Shown piece after piece: positions 28,892-37,716 of a stretch of DNA of 64,000 nt. Within the stretch, counting starts at the first letter, position 1. Every line of letters starts with the position of its first letter. This stretch comes from JAKQEM01 sp964391185. Lineage in GTDB: Bacteria > Patescibacteriota > Gracilibacteria > Peribacterales > Peribacteraceae. The stretch covers positions 1 through 64,000 of the forward strand of contig CAYMIX010000001.1 in assembly GCA_964391185.1 (NCBI GenBank), read 5' to 3'. The translations under genes were made by a program, and so were the position numbers. The notes under the pieces are model-generated. The model saw only the letters and a program-made list of their open reading frames with translations. It did not search any database and had not been told where the DNA came from.

Positions 28892-29539
28892 ATGTACAAG
28901 TTTCTCATCCCCTTGTTCGCTTTGGCTTTGCTCATTGGTTGCACGCCAAAAGACGACACTCAAATTGAAGGCTATTCAACTTCTAGCATTTCCACTGACG
29001 GAACAATGACACCAGACGACACAACTACGGACGACGATACTCCAGCAGGCTTCGATGGAGAGATGCTCTCCGGCAAGCACATGGTCACTCTCAAAACGTC
29101 TGAGGGCGATATCGTTGTCGAAATCGACGCTGATGCGGCACCAAAGACTGCAACAAACTTCGTTGTACTTTCCCAGATGGGATTCTATAACGGCCTCACA
29201 TTCCACCGCGTCATTCCAGGATTCATGATCCAAGGTGGCGATCCAAACGGTAACGGAACAGGTGGTGGAAGCATCTTCGGTGAAACATTCGAAGACGAAG
29301 CTAACGATCTCCAGATGGTTCGTGGTGCTCTCGCAATGGCGAACCGCGGTCCTAATACAAACGGTAGCCAGTTCTTCATCGTCACTGCTGAAGCAACTCC
29401 TTGGCTCCAGGGTCGTCACACGGTCTTCGGACGCGTCGTAGAAGGAATGGATATCGTCGACAAGATCAACAACGTAAGCCGCGACGCGAACGACATGCCA
29501 ACGACGCCAGTGACGTTCGAAGCAGAAGTTCAGGAGTAA
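28892..29539 (+). CDS. Lipoprotein cyclophilin-type peptidyl-prolyl isomerase
   Basis: 215 residues. A lipoprotein signal ends at LLIGC near residue 18, followed by a Thr/Asp-rich linker to about 55, then the cyclophilin domain. Core motifs are FHRVIPGFMIQGGDP, RGALAMANRGPNTNGSQFFI and the LQGRHTVFGRVVEGM block; the catalytic Arg is in FHRV. It should assist folding of exported proteins at the outer membrane-side surface of the cell membrane. The ATG at 28892 is chosen for the signal peptide. Confidence 0.94.
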   Translation: MYKFLIPLFALALLIGCTPKDDTQIEGYSTSSISTDGTMTPDDTTTDDDTPAGFDGEMLSGKHMVTLKTSEGDIVVEIDADAAPKTATNFVVLSQMGFYNGLTFHRVIPGFMIQGGDPNGNGTGGGSIFGETFEDEANDLQMVRGALAMANRGPNTNGSQFFIVTAEATPWLQGRHTVFGRVVEGMDIVDKINNVSRDANDMPTTPVTFEAEVQE

Positions 29540-29562
29540 TTCTGATTACTTATCGAAATTAA

Positions 29563-29590
29563 GACGGCGCTCTCGGGCGCCGTTTTTTGT
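29563..29590 (+). terminator. Terminator of the cyclophilin gene
   Basis: ACGGCGC and GCGCCGT arms around TCTCGG, then TTTTTT. Confidence 0.9.
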
Positions 29591-29592
29591 AC

Positions 29593-29630
29593 ATAAAAAA
29601 TGCCGCAGTCCCCAACTTGGGAAATGCGGC
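29593..29630 (-). terminator. Terminator of the 29654-30265 gene
   Basis: On the minus strand GCCGCA and TGCGGC arms, with CCCAAGTTGGG inside, are followed by ATTTTTT. Confidence 0.88.
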
Positions 29631-29653
29631 GGTGTGAAGGAACGCCAGAAAGT

Positions 29654-30265
29654 TTACGCACAGAGAACGATCAGCTCGTTGTTTACCACTCCGAACGGGA
29701 TGCATTGCTCAAGAAGATTGAGGTATCCGAGTGGGGGCAACAATGGCGCACCGCCCACAAGACTACAGATGCAATGCGTGACCGCCGCCCAGTACATTCC
29801 GCGAAGAAGTTGATCGACCGATTTCTTTGGAATGTCATCAGTGGGCTCCTCGTGAACGTACAACAACTCCATGTTGGGGTACCGAATAGCAGTGTAGTCC
29901 GCCCAGTATTCCCAAAACGGATTGTCCCATTGCTTCAAAAAACCAAACACTCCGGGGAACCAAGCAGACCAGCTAAATTGCTTCGTCACAATCGATGGCG
30001 GAAGCCACAGAGGCGCGACGTGCTTGTTGCTGAGTTCAAGGAGTAGGCTCGGTTCGTCCAGAAGGGAGATGGCACGCGCCTTCTTTGCCGGGAAAAGCTC
30101 CCCGAACACACGAAGAACTTCGTCCGTGTTGAAGTTGTTCGCTCCCCGCAGGTAAACGCCGGAGCCTGTCATGACTCGAACGCTAAGCTGTTCGAGTTCA
30201 CTGATCTTGGAAGTCACATCTCCATTCTCCACACCAACCAGGGTACGCAGTTTGTTGAACGGCAT
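29654..30265 (-). CDS. Unknown soluble protein with Shine-Dalgarno start
   Basis: 203 residues, no family recognised. Rich in Trp and aromatic residues in the middle (WSAWFPGVFGFLKQWDNPFW) and with a hydrophobic C-terminal stretch. The ATG at 30265 is set by AAGGAT eight bases before it. A sigma70-type promoter stands about 85 bases upstream and a terminator follows, so this is an isolated unit. Confidence 0.65.
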   Translation of the reverse strand: MPFNKLRTLVGVENGDVTSKISELEQLSVRVMTGSGVYLRGANNFNTDEVLRVFGELFPAKKARAISLLDEPSLLLELSNKHVAPLWLPPSIVTKQFSWSAWFPGVFGFLKQWDNPFWEYWADYTAIRYPNMELLYVHEEPTDDIPKKSVDQLLRGMYWAAVTHCICSLVGGAPLLPPLGYLNLLEQCIPFGVVNNELIVLCA

Positions 30266-30349
30266 GATTCGAATCCTTGTGCATGCAATTGTGAAAGAGC
30301 GCTCCTTCGAGCTGCCCACCATCCCGGAAACATTCCGAGCAGCTGAGGT

Positions 30350-30377
30350 AATTTACAACTTTTACAAAAAACGTCAA
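30350..30377 (-). promoter_or_regulatory. Sigma70-type promoter
   Basis: On the minus strand TTGACG, 16 bases, TAAATT. Drives the 29654-30265 gene with a leader of about 75-80 bases. Confidence 0.65.
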
Positions 30378-30394
30378 TTATACATAACATTAAA

Positions 30395-30470
30395 GCTTAA
30401 CTGGTTAAATGGCTGATAGATCAGTAGATTAGTGCTACTTCTAAACTAGTTAACTAATTAACAAGTTAAC
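30395..30470. repeat. Palindromic GGTTAA word repeat
   Basis: Left arm GCTTAACTGGTTAAATGGCT; right arm built of CTAGTTAACTAATTAACAAG. Related words form the repeat at 46723-46780. Lies between the unknown gene and gltX. Confidence 0.65.
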
Positions 30471-30481
30471 AGAACGTTCTT

Positions 30482-31951
30482 ATGCGCACTCGCTTCGCCC
30501 CATCCCCTACAGGCTCTCTCCACGTCGGCGGTCTCCGCACGGCGCTCTACAGTTACATCATGGCGAAGCAAAGTGATGGGAAATTTTTGTTGCGCATCGA
30601 AGACACCGACCAAGCGCGCGAAGTTCCTGGTGCAGTCGATATTATTTTGAAAGGACTCAACTGGGCAGGAATCAATCCAGAAGAGGGAGTGATGCTCAAG
30701 AATGGAGAAATTATTCAAGATGGAGCTCACGGACCCTATAAGCAATCTGAGCGTTTGACGTTCTACAAGGAGCAGGCAGAAAAACTTCTCGCTGATGGCA
30801 ACGCGTACTACGCGTTTGATACTGCCGAAGAACTTGAACAAATGAGACTCGACGAACAGCAGCGCGGGAACCCTGCACCGATGTACAACGCTCGCATCCG
30901 CGCACGCATGAAGAACTCTCTGACGCTTGATGCTGATGAAGTAAAACGCAGGCTCGATGCCGGAGAAAAATACGTCATCCGCATGAAGGTGGACCCAACG
31001 CAAACGATCACATTCGACGATGATATTCGCGGCACCGTGAGCTTCGATGGAAAGACAGTCGATGACACGGTCATCCTCAAAGGCGACGGATTCCCGACGT
31101 ATCACCTGGCACACGTCGTTGATGATCACATGATGGATATTGATCTCGTCATCCGCGGAGAAGAATGGCTGCCGAGCCTCCCAAAACACTTGCTGCTGTT
31201 CCAGTACCTTGGATGGAAGCCACCACGTTACGCACACGTTCCACTGCTCTTGAACAAAGATAAGACGAAGCTCAGCAAGCGCCAGAACTCTGTGTCAGTA
31301 GAAGAATATATCGACAAAGGATATCTGCCTGAAGCTCTTATAAACTTTATTGCGATGCTCGGGTGGAACAGCGGTACGACACAGGAATTATTCACACTCG
31401 ATGAACTCATTAAAGATTTTTCGATTGATCGTATCCAAAAGTCCGGTGCGATTTTCGACCTCGAAAAACTCGATTGGTTGCAGGGCCAGTGGATGCGAAA
31501 GCTGACGCTCGATGAATTCAAGAGTCGCATCACACCACTCGTGCCACAAGCTGCAGAAGATAAAGATTTCGCAAAGAAAGCTGCCTTGATTCAGGAGCGC
31601 ATCACCTTCTTCCACGAGGCACCGGACATGCTCGGATATTTCTACTCTGCCCCGAAGGCCTCCACAGAATTGATGGCGAATAAGAAGCAGAAAGTAGAAG
31701 AGGGAGATCTGCCAAAGATCCTGAAAGCACTTGATGAAATCCTCAGTGCGATCCCAGAAAACGAATGGACCGGTGAAAGAATTTTGAATGATGTGAAGAA
31801 GTCGATGGAATCAAACGGCATGAAGCTCGGCCAATTGCTCTGGCCGCTACGTGCATTGCTGACTGGCCGGGAATATTCGCCGGGAGCGGTGGAAGTGGCG
31901 GAAGTGTTGGGAAAGGAGGAGACGATGAAGAGGTTGAAGGTAGCGATGTAA
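30482..31951 (+). CDS. gltX: Glutamyl-tRNA synthetase
   Basis: 489 residues, class I synthetase. The HIGH-type motif is SPTGSLHVGGLRTALY at residues 7-22 and the KMSKS-type motif is KLSKRQ near 262-267. The FLLRIEDTDQAR block is the standard amino-acid site. It charges tRNA-Glu, and in bacteria without GlnRS also tRNA-Gln. Length and domain order are normal. The start is MRTRFAPSPTG, no Shine-Dalgarno. Confidence 0.97.
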   Translation: MRTRFAPSPTGSLHVGGLRTALYSYIMAKQSDGKFLLRIEDTDQAREVPGAVDIILKGLNWAGINPEEGVMLKNGEIIQDGAHGPYKQSERLTFYKEQAEKLLADGNAYYAFDTAEELEQMRLDEQQRGNPAPMYNARIRARMKNSLTLDADEVKRRLDAGEKYVIRMKVDPTQTITFDDDIRGTVSFDGKTVDDTVILKGDGFPTYHLAHVVDDHMMDIDLVIRGEEWLPSLPKHLLLFQYLGWKPPRYAHVPLLLNKDKTKLSKRQNSVSVEEYIDKGYLPEALINFIAMLGWNSGTTQELFTLDELIKDFSIDRIQKSGAIFDLEKLDWLQGQWMRKLTLDEFKSRITPLVPQAAEDKDFAKKAALIQERITFFHEAPDMLGYFYSAPKASTELMANKKQKVEEGDLPKILKALDEILSAIPENEWTGERILNDVKKSMESNGMKLGQLLWPLRALLTGREYSPGAVEVAEVLGKEETMKRLKVAM

Positions 31952-31958
31952 TGGATAT

Positions 31959-31986
31959 TTGACATAAATCAAAAGAGGTGTAATTT
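31959..31986 (+). promoter_or_regulatory. Sigma70-type promoter
   Basis: TTGACA, 16 bases, TAATTT, leading to the 32048 gene with a leader of about 55 bases. Confidence 0.6.
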
Positions 31987-32047
31987 AGCTGTGCTCGTTC
32001 TGAGCTGTTAAAAATCTGATCCTTCCCTTCGAAGAAAGGCGTGCCCC

Positions 32048-32431
32048 ATGGAGATCATTGTGACTGGTATTTATGCACTTTATGCATTGTTGTTTTGCCG
32101 CTGGGTATTACAACGCGTGGCTCTCAAGCCACTGGCTGCAGCACTCACTGAGATCCTCGAGGAACTTCATCGTGGACAACCGGAAAACTCAAAGTGGGTT
32201 TTGCAATGGGGGGTAGCAAGCGGCGACAAAAACGCTGTGCTGCGCGCCACTAACACGGAAACAGGAAAGGTCCTTGTCCTCCGCTTCCGTGAATGGAGCG
32301 TTAAGCGATGCTCACTCTCTTGGTTCGCATCCGTGCCTGCGAGGATGATGCCTGAGGAAACATACCGCGACTGTGGCAAGATCTACAGGATCATGATGGC
32401 CGCATACATTGCTCCAATGTTGCGCCCCTGA
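32048..32431 (+). CDS. Unknown small membrane-anchored protein
   Basis: 127 residues. One hydrophobic segment at about 2-22, then a soluble domain with a WVLQWGVASGDKNAVLRATN stretch and Arg-rich end. No family recognised. GAAAGG stands before the ATG as a weak Shine-Dalgarno. Downstream hairpin at 32442-32466 lacks a T-run. Confidence 0.6.
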   Translation: MEIIVTGIYALYALLFCRWVLQRVALKPLAAALTEILEELHRGQPENSKWVLQWGVASGDKNAVLRATNTETGKVLVLRFREWSVKRCSLSWFASVPARMMPEETYRDCGKIYRIMMAAYIAPMLRP

Positions 32432-32441
32432 CGAACGAGCG

Positions 32442-32466
32442 ACGGCCTTTCCACACGGGAAGGCCG
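32442..32466 (+). other. Hairpin after the 32048 gene
   Basis: CGGCCTTTCC and GGAAGGCCG arms around ACACG. No T-run follows on the plus strand, so it may be a processing or weak termination site. Confidence 0.5.
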
Positions 32467-32478
32467 ATTCGCCATACC

Positions 32479-32507
32479 AAAAAAGACCCCAGCCGTAGCT
32501 GGGGTCC
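32479..32507 (-). terminator. Terminator of the 32518-32985 gene
   Basis: On the minus strand GACCCCAGC and GCTGGGGTC around TACG, then TTTTTT. Confidence 0.9.
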
Positions 32508-32517
32508 GACGGCTACA

Positions 32518-32985
32518 TCACTGATCGAACCGATCCTTCCTCGCTTGTGCAAGGATTTTGCAGACTTCATCCCACTCGCCCATCTCTTTGAGGAGGCGAA
32601 CACGCTCAGCTTCGACGACCTGCACGATGTGAATCGCCTCTGCATCTGGCAATGAATGCGGACGACCGTGGAAAAAGCCCTGCAATCCATCTTCCCGGAC
32701 GAACTGATGCGGACGGCCCCTCATATCCAAAGTGCCATCGTCGTGGTGCATCGCGCAGTCGAACGGAATGAAGCTGCCTCCCGTCACGAAATCCTTAATG
32801 TTCACAGGCTGGTTTGCGATGAGGGAAATAAAATCACCCATGCCGCTCCAACCCCACCTGTAGACGTATGCCACCTCCTCACCCTCCGCATTCCTGAAGA
32901 CCTGATAATGCCCAAGAAGGCAGCCCATCAAGAGCTCCTTGTTCGTTACCTTGGGCCAGCAAGCCTGCACGAATTCGAATCGCAT
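32518..32985 (-). CDS. Unknown soluble protein
   Basis: 155 residues, no family recognised. Aromatic-rich N-terminal half (YVYRWGWSGMGDFISL), a His/Asp cluster (FDCAMHHDDGTLDMRGRPHQF) and a helical acidic C-terminus. The ATG at 32985 is set by the AAGGGCG before it; the longer frame would start nearer the promoter. Isolated unit divergent from the TrmB-type regulator, which might control it. Confidence 0.65.
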   Translation of the reverse strand: MRFEFVQACWPKVTNKELLMGCLLGHYQVFRNAEGEEVAYVYRWGWSGMGDFISLIANQPVNIKDFVTGGSFIPFDCAMHHDDGTLDMRGRPHQFVREDGLQGFFHGRPHSLPDAEAIHIVQVVEAERVRLLKEMGEWDEVCKILAQARKDRFDQ

Positions 32986-33073
32986 GGTTCGCCCTTTCTT
33001 GATGTAGCCGTTGATGGGAAAGATCCCGTGCCACTGAAACAGGTCCAGTGACAAAACTACTATCCCATTATTA

Positions 33074-33101
33074 TTTATAAAATAATAATAGTATGTGTCA
33101 A
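33074..33101 (-). promoter_or_regulatory. Sigma70-type promoter of the 32518-32985 gene
   Basis: On the minus strand TTGACA, 16 bases, TATAAA, in an A/T-rich stretch. The leader is about 80 bases. Confidence 0.75.
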
Positions 33102-33115
33102 TAATAGTAATTTAT

Positions 33116-33139
33116 ACACCTATAGCTCAATTTAGGTGT
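33116..33139. promoter_or_regulatory. Candidate operator palindrome
   Basis: ACACCTA and TAGGTGT, perfect seven-base arms separated by ten bases. It lies between the divergent promoters of the 32518-32985 gene and the TrmB-type regulator, so autoregulation or control of the neighbour is possible. Confidence 0.45.
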
Positions 33140-33184
33140 TAATAACCTGTCGGATTTTTCGACAAAATGTGCTATAATTGTGGC

Positions 33185-33919
33185 ATGATAGAACAAATTC
33201 TGATGCAAAATGGGCTGAATGAAAAAGAGGCGAAGGTGTATATAGCGGTCCTCGAAGGAGGCGAAATCAGCGTTTCACACATCGCCCAAAAGGCACATCT
33301 CAAACGCACCACTGTGTACGACATACTGGAATCGCTCAAAGAACGTGGGATTCTTTCCGTCGTGAAGCGCCGCGGCATTCACACGGTCTCCGCACTCCCT
33401 CCACAAAACCTCATCGACCGATTTAAGCGATCGGCAACATTGGCAGAATCTGTGCTTCCCCAGTTGATGGAACTCGCATACTCCTCTCCTCTGAAGCCGC
33501 GCATGCGATTCTATGAAGGAATCCCTGGGCTACAGGAAATCCTCCGCGAGATGTCTTTTTCGAAACAGCAAACAGTGGGATTTACCGATTACACGCTGAT
33601 GCCGAAAGAGATGTATAAATTTATCCTCAAGGTTGTGGTGCCGAATCGCCGCGAGCGGAAAAATTTCCTGCGGTTAGTTGTACCCAAGACAGCAGCAAAC
33701 ATTGCGGTGCACAAAGAAGATGACATCCGTTATTCCGAGCATCGCATTGTCGACTTCCCTGCAAATATCAACCACATTGAGATCCTGCTATTCGACTTTA
33801 CGAAGATCGGATTCCTCTCATTTAACGCCGATGAACGCTTCGGGATTATTCTTGATTCCGCTGCGATCCATACGACGTTACGGAATATTTTTGAGCTGGT
33901 TTGGGCGCAAACAATGTAA
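33185..33919 (+). CDS. TrmB-family transcriptional regulator
   Basis: 244 residues. The N-terminal winged helix-turn-helix spans about 5-70 (NEKEAKVYIAVLEGGEISVS, then HLKRTTVYDILESLKERGIL), as in TrmB/sugar-specific regulators. A short coiled coil and a C-terminal effector-like domain follow. Ligand unknown. A TATAAT ends six bases before the ATG at 33185, so a leaderless transcript is expected. An inverted repeat lies upstream at 33116-33139. Confidence 0.88.
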   Translation: MIEQILMQNGLNEKEAKVYIAVLEGGEISVSHIAQKAHLKRTTVYDILESLKERGILSVVKRRGIHTVSALPPQNLIDRFKRSATLAESVLPQLMELAYSSPLKPRMRFYEGIPGLQEILREMSFSKQQTVGFTDYTLMPKEMYKFILKVVVPNRRERKNFLRLVVPKTAANIAVHKEDDIRYSEHRIVDFPANINHIEILLFDFTKIGFLSFNADERFGIILDSAAIHTTLRNIFELVWAQTM

Positions 33920-33925
33920 GAAACA

Positions 33926-33958
33926 ACGCCGTCACAGGAAGCCCTGGACGGCGTTTTG
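33926..33958. terminator. Terminator after the regulator
   Basis: ACGCCGTC and GACGGCGT arms with CAGG/CCTG inside, then TTTT. The minus-strand side also has a T-rich tail, so it can serve the convergent 33987-34367 gene. Confidence 0.8.
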
Positions 33959-33986
33959 GATCCCGCACCATCACATGGGGATGGCT

Positions 33987-34367
33987 CTATTTACTCCTCA
34001 GACGCCTCTGGAGATAAATGCCCTTCTCCAAGGCGACCGACACCGACCACACTTCGCCAATCAGCGCCGGTTTGTCTTCCAGTGGGAGCCGACGCACCTC
34101 TCCACTGACGCCTTCGACCACCGCATATTCCTTGTAATAAGTCTGTGGATACTTCGAAGACGTCTGATGGGCCATCAGCTGGAGGCCCACAATCTTAACC
34201 TCCGGCCCAAAGACTTTGAAGTCGTCGCGCAACTGCTGCCAGCGGTGGTTCACTGCAATTTGTTGTCGGGCCTCAAACGTGAATTCATCATAGGCCGAGA
34301 ACAGAAAGAGTGCGAAAACAACGCCCACCACCAACCAAAATTGCCAACTAAAAGACTTTGAATCCAC
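33987..34367 (-). CDS. Small membrane-anchored unknown protein
   Basis: 126 residues. One membrane helix at about 9-26, then a basic helix and a beta-rich C-terminus. No family recognised. It uses a GTG start with GAGGAG seven bases before it. A possible promoter (TTGCTT, 17 bases, TTTTAT, minus strand) lies near 34409-34437. Confidence 0.65.
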   Translation of the reverse strand: MDSKSFSWQFWLVVGVVFALFLFSAYDEFTFEARQQIAVNHRWQQLRDDFKVFGPEVKIVGLQLMAHQTSSKYPQTYYKEYAVVEGVSGEVRRLPLEDKPALIGEVWSVSVALEKGIYLQRRLRSK

Positions 34368-34474
34368 AGCAATACTCCTCTGGAGGGAATGGGAAAGACC
34401 TTACGCTATAAAAGCACTATTACGTAGCAAAAGCAACTTTGTCTCCGTGGTCAGCAACACATACACTTGTTCCC

Positions 34475-34945
34475 ATGTCAGACCAATCTTCTTCCGAACT
34501 GGAAGTTCACTTTAAGCCAGAATCCGGCAAGGCAATCATCGAAGGAAAGACGACTGTCCCCTTCCAGGCGTTCGTCGCGCTCATTTTGCAACGCAAGGTG
34601 ACAGGATTATTCAAAGCATGGGGAAAGCAGCCGGTGATAATGGACAGCGAACTCCTCACGAGCCTCGCTTCTGCTCCACAGGATAGCCAGGAGAACCGCG
34701 CGAACTTGATTCTTGTGAGCATGCTCGCAGGAATTCTTATCGGTGTTGTTGGGTTTGCAGCAGTACAAGCAGCACTGCTCTTTGTGGAAACTCCACTAAA
34801 CCTCAATGACCTCGGCATCATTATCGGGTCAGTCGTGGTGGTCGTATTTTTGCTTGGCATCATGATGAAATCGCGCCAGAAGCCGAAGAGTGAAAAGCTG
34901 GTCGAAACCATGGAACACGTTGCTGGTTTCCTCGGGAAAAAATAA
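34475..34945 (+). CDS. Unknown two-helix membrane protein
   Basis: 156 residues. The N-terminal 75 residues are soluble, followed by two membrane helices (about 78-104 and 113-133) and a basic C-terminus. No family recognised. A -10 TACACT ends seven bases before the ATG at 34475, supporting this start and a leaderless mRNA. Confidence 0.7.
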   Translation: MSDQSSSELEVHFKPESGKAIIEGKTTVPFQAFVALILQRKVTGLFKAWGKQPVIMDSELLTSLASAPQDSQENRANLILVSMLAGILIGVVGFAAVQAALLFVETPLNLNDLGIIIGSVVVVVFLLGIMMKSRQKPKSEKLVETMEHVAGFLGKK

Positions 34946-34980
34946 GGAACTTTTACCCAGGCTAAAACTCGAATCATTGT

Positions 34981-35049
34981 AAATTGTTATATTGCTGCAA
35001 GCAGAAACGACCGCTCATCGCTTGCGAACAATTTAGCAATATAACAATA
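34981..35049. repeat. Palindromic repeat family B, copy 1
   Basis: AATTGTTATATTGCT and AGCAATATAACAAT arms enclosing GCAAGC...GCTTGC. The copy at 37717-37784 shares the outer arms with a different interior. Confidence 0.85.
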
Positions 35050-35098
35050 AAACAATAATAGTTACAAATGCTGGGGAAGAGCACGTATAATACAGCAC

Positions 35099-35965
35099 AT
35101 GATCCAAGAGATGATTCCCCTAGCCGGCAAGACGACCATGCGCATCGGGGGCAAAGCGCATTATTTCGCAGAGCTTGTTACGAAAGATGACGTCGAAGCT
35201 GCGTGGGCATTTGCATTGGAAAAAGATGTTCCGCTGATTGTCCTCGGCGGAGGATCGAACACCGTTTTCACAGACGAAGTAGTGGAAGCACTTGTGGTGC
35301 GCATAAAGAACGAAGCGACAATTGTTGACGGAAATACGGTGAAGGTTGGCTCGGGGAAAAATCTCCCCATGCTGATTAATGAGCTGGCGAAGCAAGGCCT
35401 CGATTTCTCCCCGCTCACGGGAATTCTCGGGACAGTCGGCGGAGCGGTATTCGGAAACGCCGGACAAGGTCCAAAGGGAATATGGATTGATCGGTTCATC
35501 AACAATGTCACGGTTTTTGTAGAAAATGAATGGCGCGTGATGACGAAGGACCAGTGTGATTTTGGCTACAGAGAAAGCTGGTTTAAGCACGGTCCCGAGC
35601 ATGCACCGGTGATATGGGAAGTGACGCTCGACGTACCTTCACAGGGAAAAGAGGTTATCGAAGCGACTATTCAAGCACTCCTCAAAAAACGCATCGAGAC
35701 TCAGCCACATGTGAAAACTGCAGGCTCATGCTTCAAAGCAGTGGGCGAAACTCCTGCATGGAAACTGATAGATGCTGCAGGACTGCGTGGCACGACCATT
35801 GGCGGCGTGCAGATTGCAGAGAAGCACGCGAACTTCCTGCTCAATGTGAACAACGCGACCTACAACGATGCAAAAGCGATCGTTGATAAAGTGAAATCTT
35901 CGATCAGCGAACCGCTCGATGTTGAAATGCGATTCATAGAATGCGACGGATCGTTGGCTTATTGA
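35099..35965 (+). CDS. murB: UDP-N-acetylenolpyruvoylglucosamine reductase MurB
   Basis: 288 residues, flavoenzyme making UDP-MurNAc for peptidoglycan. FAD site: LGGGSNTVFTDE and GILGTVGGAVFGNAGQGPKG. The catalytic region has FGYRESWFKH, then TAGSCFKAVG and the KHANFLLNVNNAT motif. The SCFK form lacks nothing essential that I can see, and the short length fits type II MurB. A TATAAT ends seven bases before the ATG, so probably leaderless. Confidence 0.95.
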   Translation: MIQEMIPLAGKTTMRIGGKAHYFAELVTKDDVEAAWAFALEKDVPLIVLGGGSNTVFTDEVVEALVVRIKNEATIVDGNTVKVGSGKNLPMLINELAKQGLDFSPLTGILGTVGGAVFGNAGQGPKGIWIDRFINNVTVFVENEWRVMTKDQCDFGYRESWFKHGPEHAPVIWEVTLDVPSQGKEVIEATIQALLKKRIETQPHVKTAGSCFKAVGETPAWKLIDAAGLRGTTIGGVQIAEKHANFLLNVNNATYNDAKAIVDKVKSSISEPLDVEMRFIECDGSLAY

Positions 35966-36204
35966 TCTGGATGAATAATTGGACGTATCGCATCACGTAC
36001 TTTTTGCGACATGATCGCGGCATCATACCATGAGAAAGTTAACTCACTATCTTCGGCAAACTTATCAAATGTGTGCAGTAGTTGGGGCGTGCTTTGCTTA
36101 TCATAGAGAAAAATATATCGCTCCTGACCTTTCTGAAGAGCAACCATTCTCATTCCAATGAAGCTATTTCCTTCTGCGCTATTAGGTGATTCAGATGCGT
36201 TCAT
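35959..36204 (-). CDS. Unknown 81-residue protein
   Basis: Small acidic protein, no family recognised. The start is uncertain: ATG at 36204 with a distant GGAGG about 14 bases before it, or a TTG at 36225. The 3' end overlaps murB by seven bases on the opposite strand. Confidence 0.5.
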   Translation of the reverse strand: MNASESPNSAEGNSFIGMRMVALQKGQERYIFLYDKQSTPQLLHTFDKFAEDSELTFSWYDAAIMSQKVRDAIRPIIHPDQ

Positions 36205-36314
36205 AATATGGTTATTTTCCTCCAAATAAATGAATACACAAGGTAATTTGAAAATGACAAATTTTCACACACAACTGTCCTTGCGCGTTGAACATTCGAG
36301 GGGATAGTAAAGGC

Positions 36315-36683
36315 ATGACTCCTTTCTCTGTCGAGATCGTTTCACCTGCTAATCAAGCAATACGCATTCATGAAGCACAACCCGTTCCATCTCCTTCTCT
36401 AGCCAATGTTCGCGGACAAATACGCATAGAATTCGGTGTGCCAGATAATTTTGAACTCGATATCAATGTAATTGTCCCACTGGTTGATGACGGAACAGTA
36501 CGAAACATCAAAGAAATCGGCGTCTGTTTAAGACAAACTATCAACGGTATAACGGCAATATTGGTAAGCAAACACGAGTCAGGATCATGGGAATCGACGT
36601 GCGAACTAGCCACTCACCTCACACGACAACAAGTGCAGGCTGTCTTGCGGAATGCGCAGAACAGCCTGAACTGGAGTGTCTGA
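36315..36683 (+). CDS. Unknown small beta-rich protein
   Basis: 122 residues, alternating polar/hydrophobic residues that suggest beta strands, and a C-terminal helix (RQQVQAVLRNAQNSL). No family recognised. A -10-like GATAGT ends six bases before the ATG at 36315. Confidence 0.55.
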   Translation: MTPFSVEIVSPANQAIRIHEAQPVPSPSLANVRGQIRIEFGVPDNFELDINVIVPLVDDGTVRNIKEIGVCLRQTINGITAILVSKHESGSWESTCELATHLTRQQVQAVLRNAQNSLNWSV

Positions 36684-36688
36684 TATAT

Positions 36689-37570
36689 TCAGAATGGCAA
36701 ATCTTCCACTTTGATATCCGATGCGTATTGGAGATCTGGCACTGCTGCCAGTGATGGCGCTGGATCGGAACCAAACGACGATGCTGAGTCTGCAGATGAT
36801 GCAGAAGCTGCTGGAGCTCGACGTACAGCGGAATCAGACTGCATGGATTCATCTGCAATGTGGTTACGCGCACCGAGCAAGTTGAAGCTCTCGGCGATGA
36901 TTTCTGTTGTCGTGCGCTTGGCGCCGGCTTGCGTTTCCCAACTGCGTGTTTGCACACGACCGGAAACATAGGCACGGTTGCCTTTCTTTACGTACTTCGC
37001 AACTTCTTCAGCAAGATCGCCCCATACGACGACGTTGTGGAACTCGGACTTCTCTTTCATCTCGCCAGATGCTTTATCTTTCCAACGTTCGTTGGTTGCT
37101 ACACCGAGTGAAAGCACTTTGTGACCGCTCGTTGTTGTGCGCATTTCAGGGTCTTTGGTCACGTTACCTACGATGTCTGCGCGGTTGCATGCGCCGTTCA
37201 CAAGCTTCGCGCCTTGTGGCTCTGGGAGCTGACCAGCTTTAGGGTCGAGCAAAATAAGTTCGCCTGCGATAATCTTGGTTTTGCTGCGCTTTTCGTGTGT
37301 GGATTCATCTTCCCAGGAATCTGTCTGAAGACGTCCTGCGATGAAGAGCTGGGCACCTGGACGAACGAATTGTCCGCAAAGGTCAGCGAGCTGTCCCCAT
37401 ACCGTGACAGTGTGGAAGCTTTTACCATTGAGTGTTTCGCCGCTTTCAGTTTTGAATGACGTAGGAACAACAAGGTTAAGGTCGGTGACGCTTGTGCCAC
37501 CAGGAGTCTGACGGACGCTTACAGGCTGCGTCTGATAGCCGATAATCTGAACTCGATTGAGTGAGAACAT
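36689..37570 (-). CDS. ssb: Single-stranded DNA-binding protein with two OB folds
   Basis: 293 residues, about twice the usual SSB. Two OB-fold units are visible. The first spans about 3-110 (NRVQIIGYQTQPVSVRQTPG to IAGRLQTDSW). The second spans about 125-230 (NRADIVGNVTKDPEMRTTTS to VSGRVQTRSWE). A Ser/Ala-rich linker and an acidic tip, DIKVEDLPF, follow; the tip recruits repair and replication proteins in other SSBs. One chain with two OB folds is the Deinococcus-Thermus design, which works as a dimer. The ATG at 37570 is chosen by homology. Confidence 0.93.
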   Translation of the reverse strand: MFSLNRVQIIGYQTQPVSVRQTPGGTSVTDLNLVVPTSFKTESGETLNGKSFHTVTVWGQLADLCGQFVRPGAQLFIAGRLQTDSWEDESTHEKRSKTKIIAGELILLDPKAGQLPEPQGAKLVNGACNRADIVGNVTKDPEMRTTTSGHKVLSLGVATNERWKDKASGEMKEKSEFHNVVVWGDLAEEVAKYVKKGNRAYVSGRVQTRSWETQAGAKRTTTEIIAESFNLLGARNHIADESMQSDSAVRRAPAASASSADSASSFGSDPAPSLAAVPDLQYASDIKVEDLPF

Positions 37571-37716
37571 GGAAGTAGAGGAAATAATAATGAAACCTGA
37601 ATAAGTCAGGAACGTGAGACTAACCCACTGTTGTAATCGGAACAAGTTTTACCCCTTTAAAGCGCTAAAGCATTCTTACCAATTCTTCTTACTGCTCGCT
37701 AAAACAATCGCGCTTT

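Noticed and set aside
34981..35049. Possible CRISPR or tandem repeat array.
   Set aside because: Only one inverted pair is present, with no regular direct repeats or spacers. No CRISPR array or cas gene was seen in the window.
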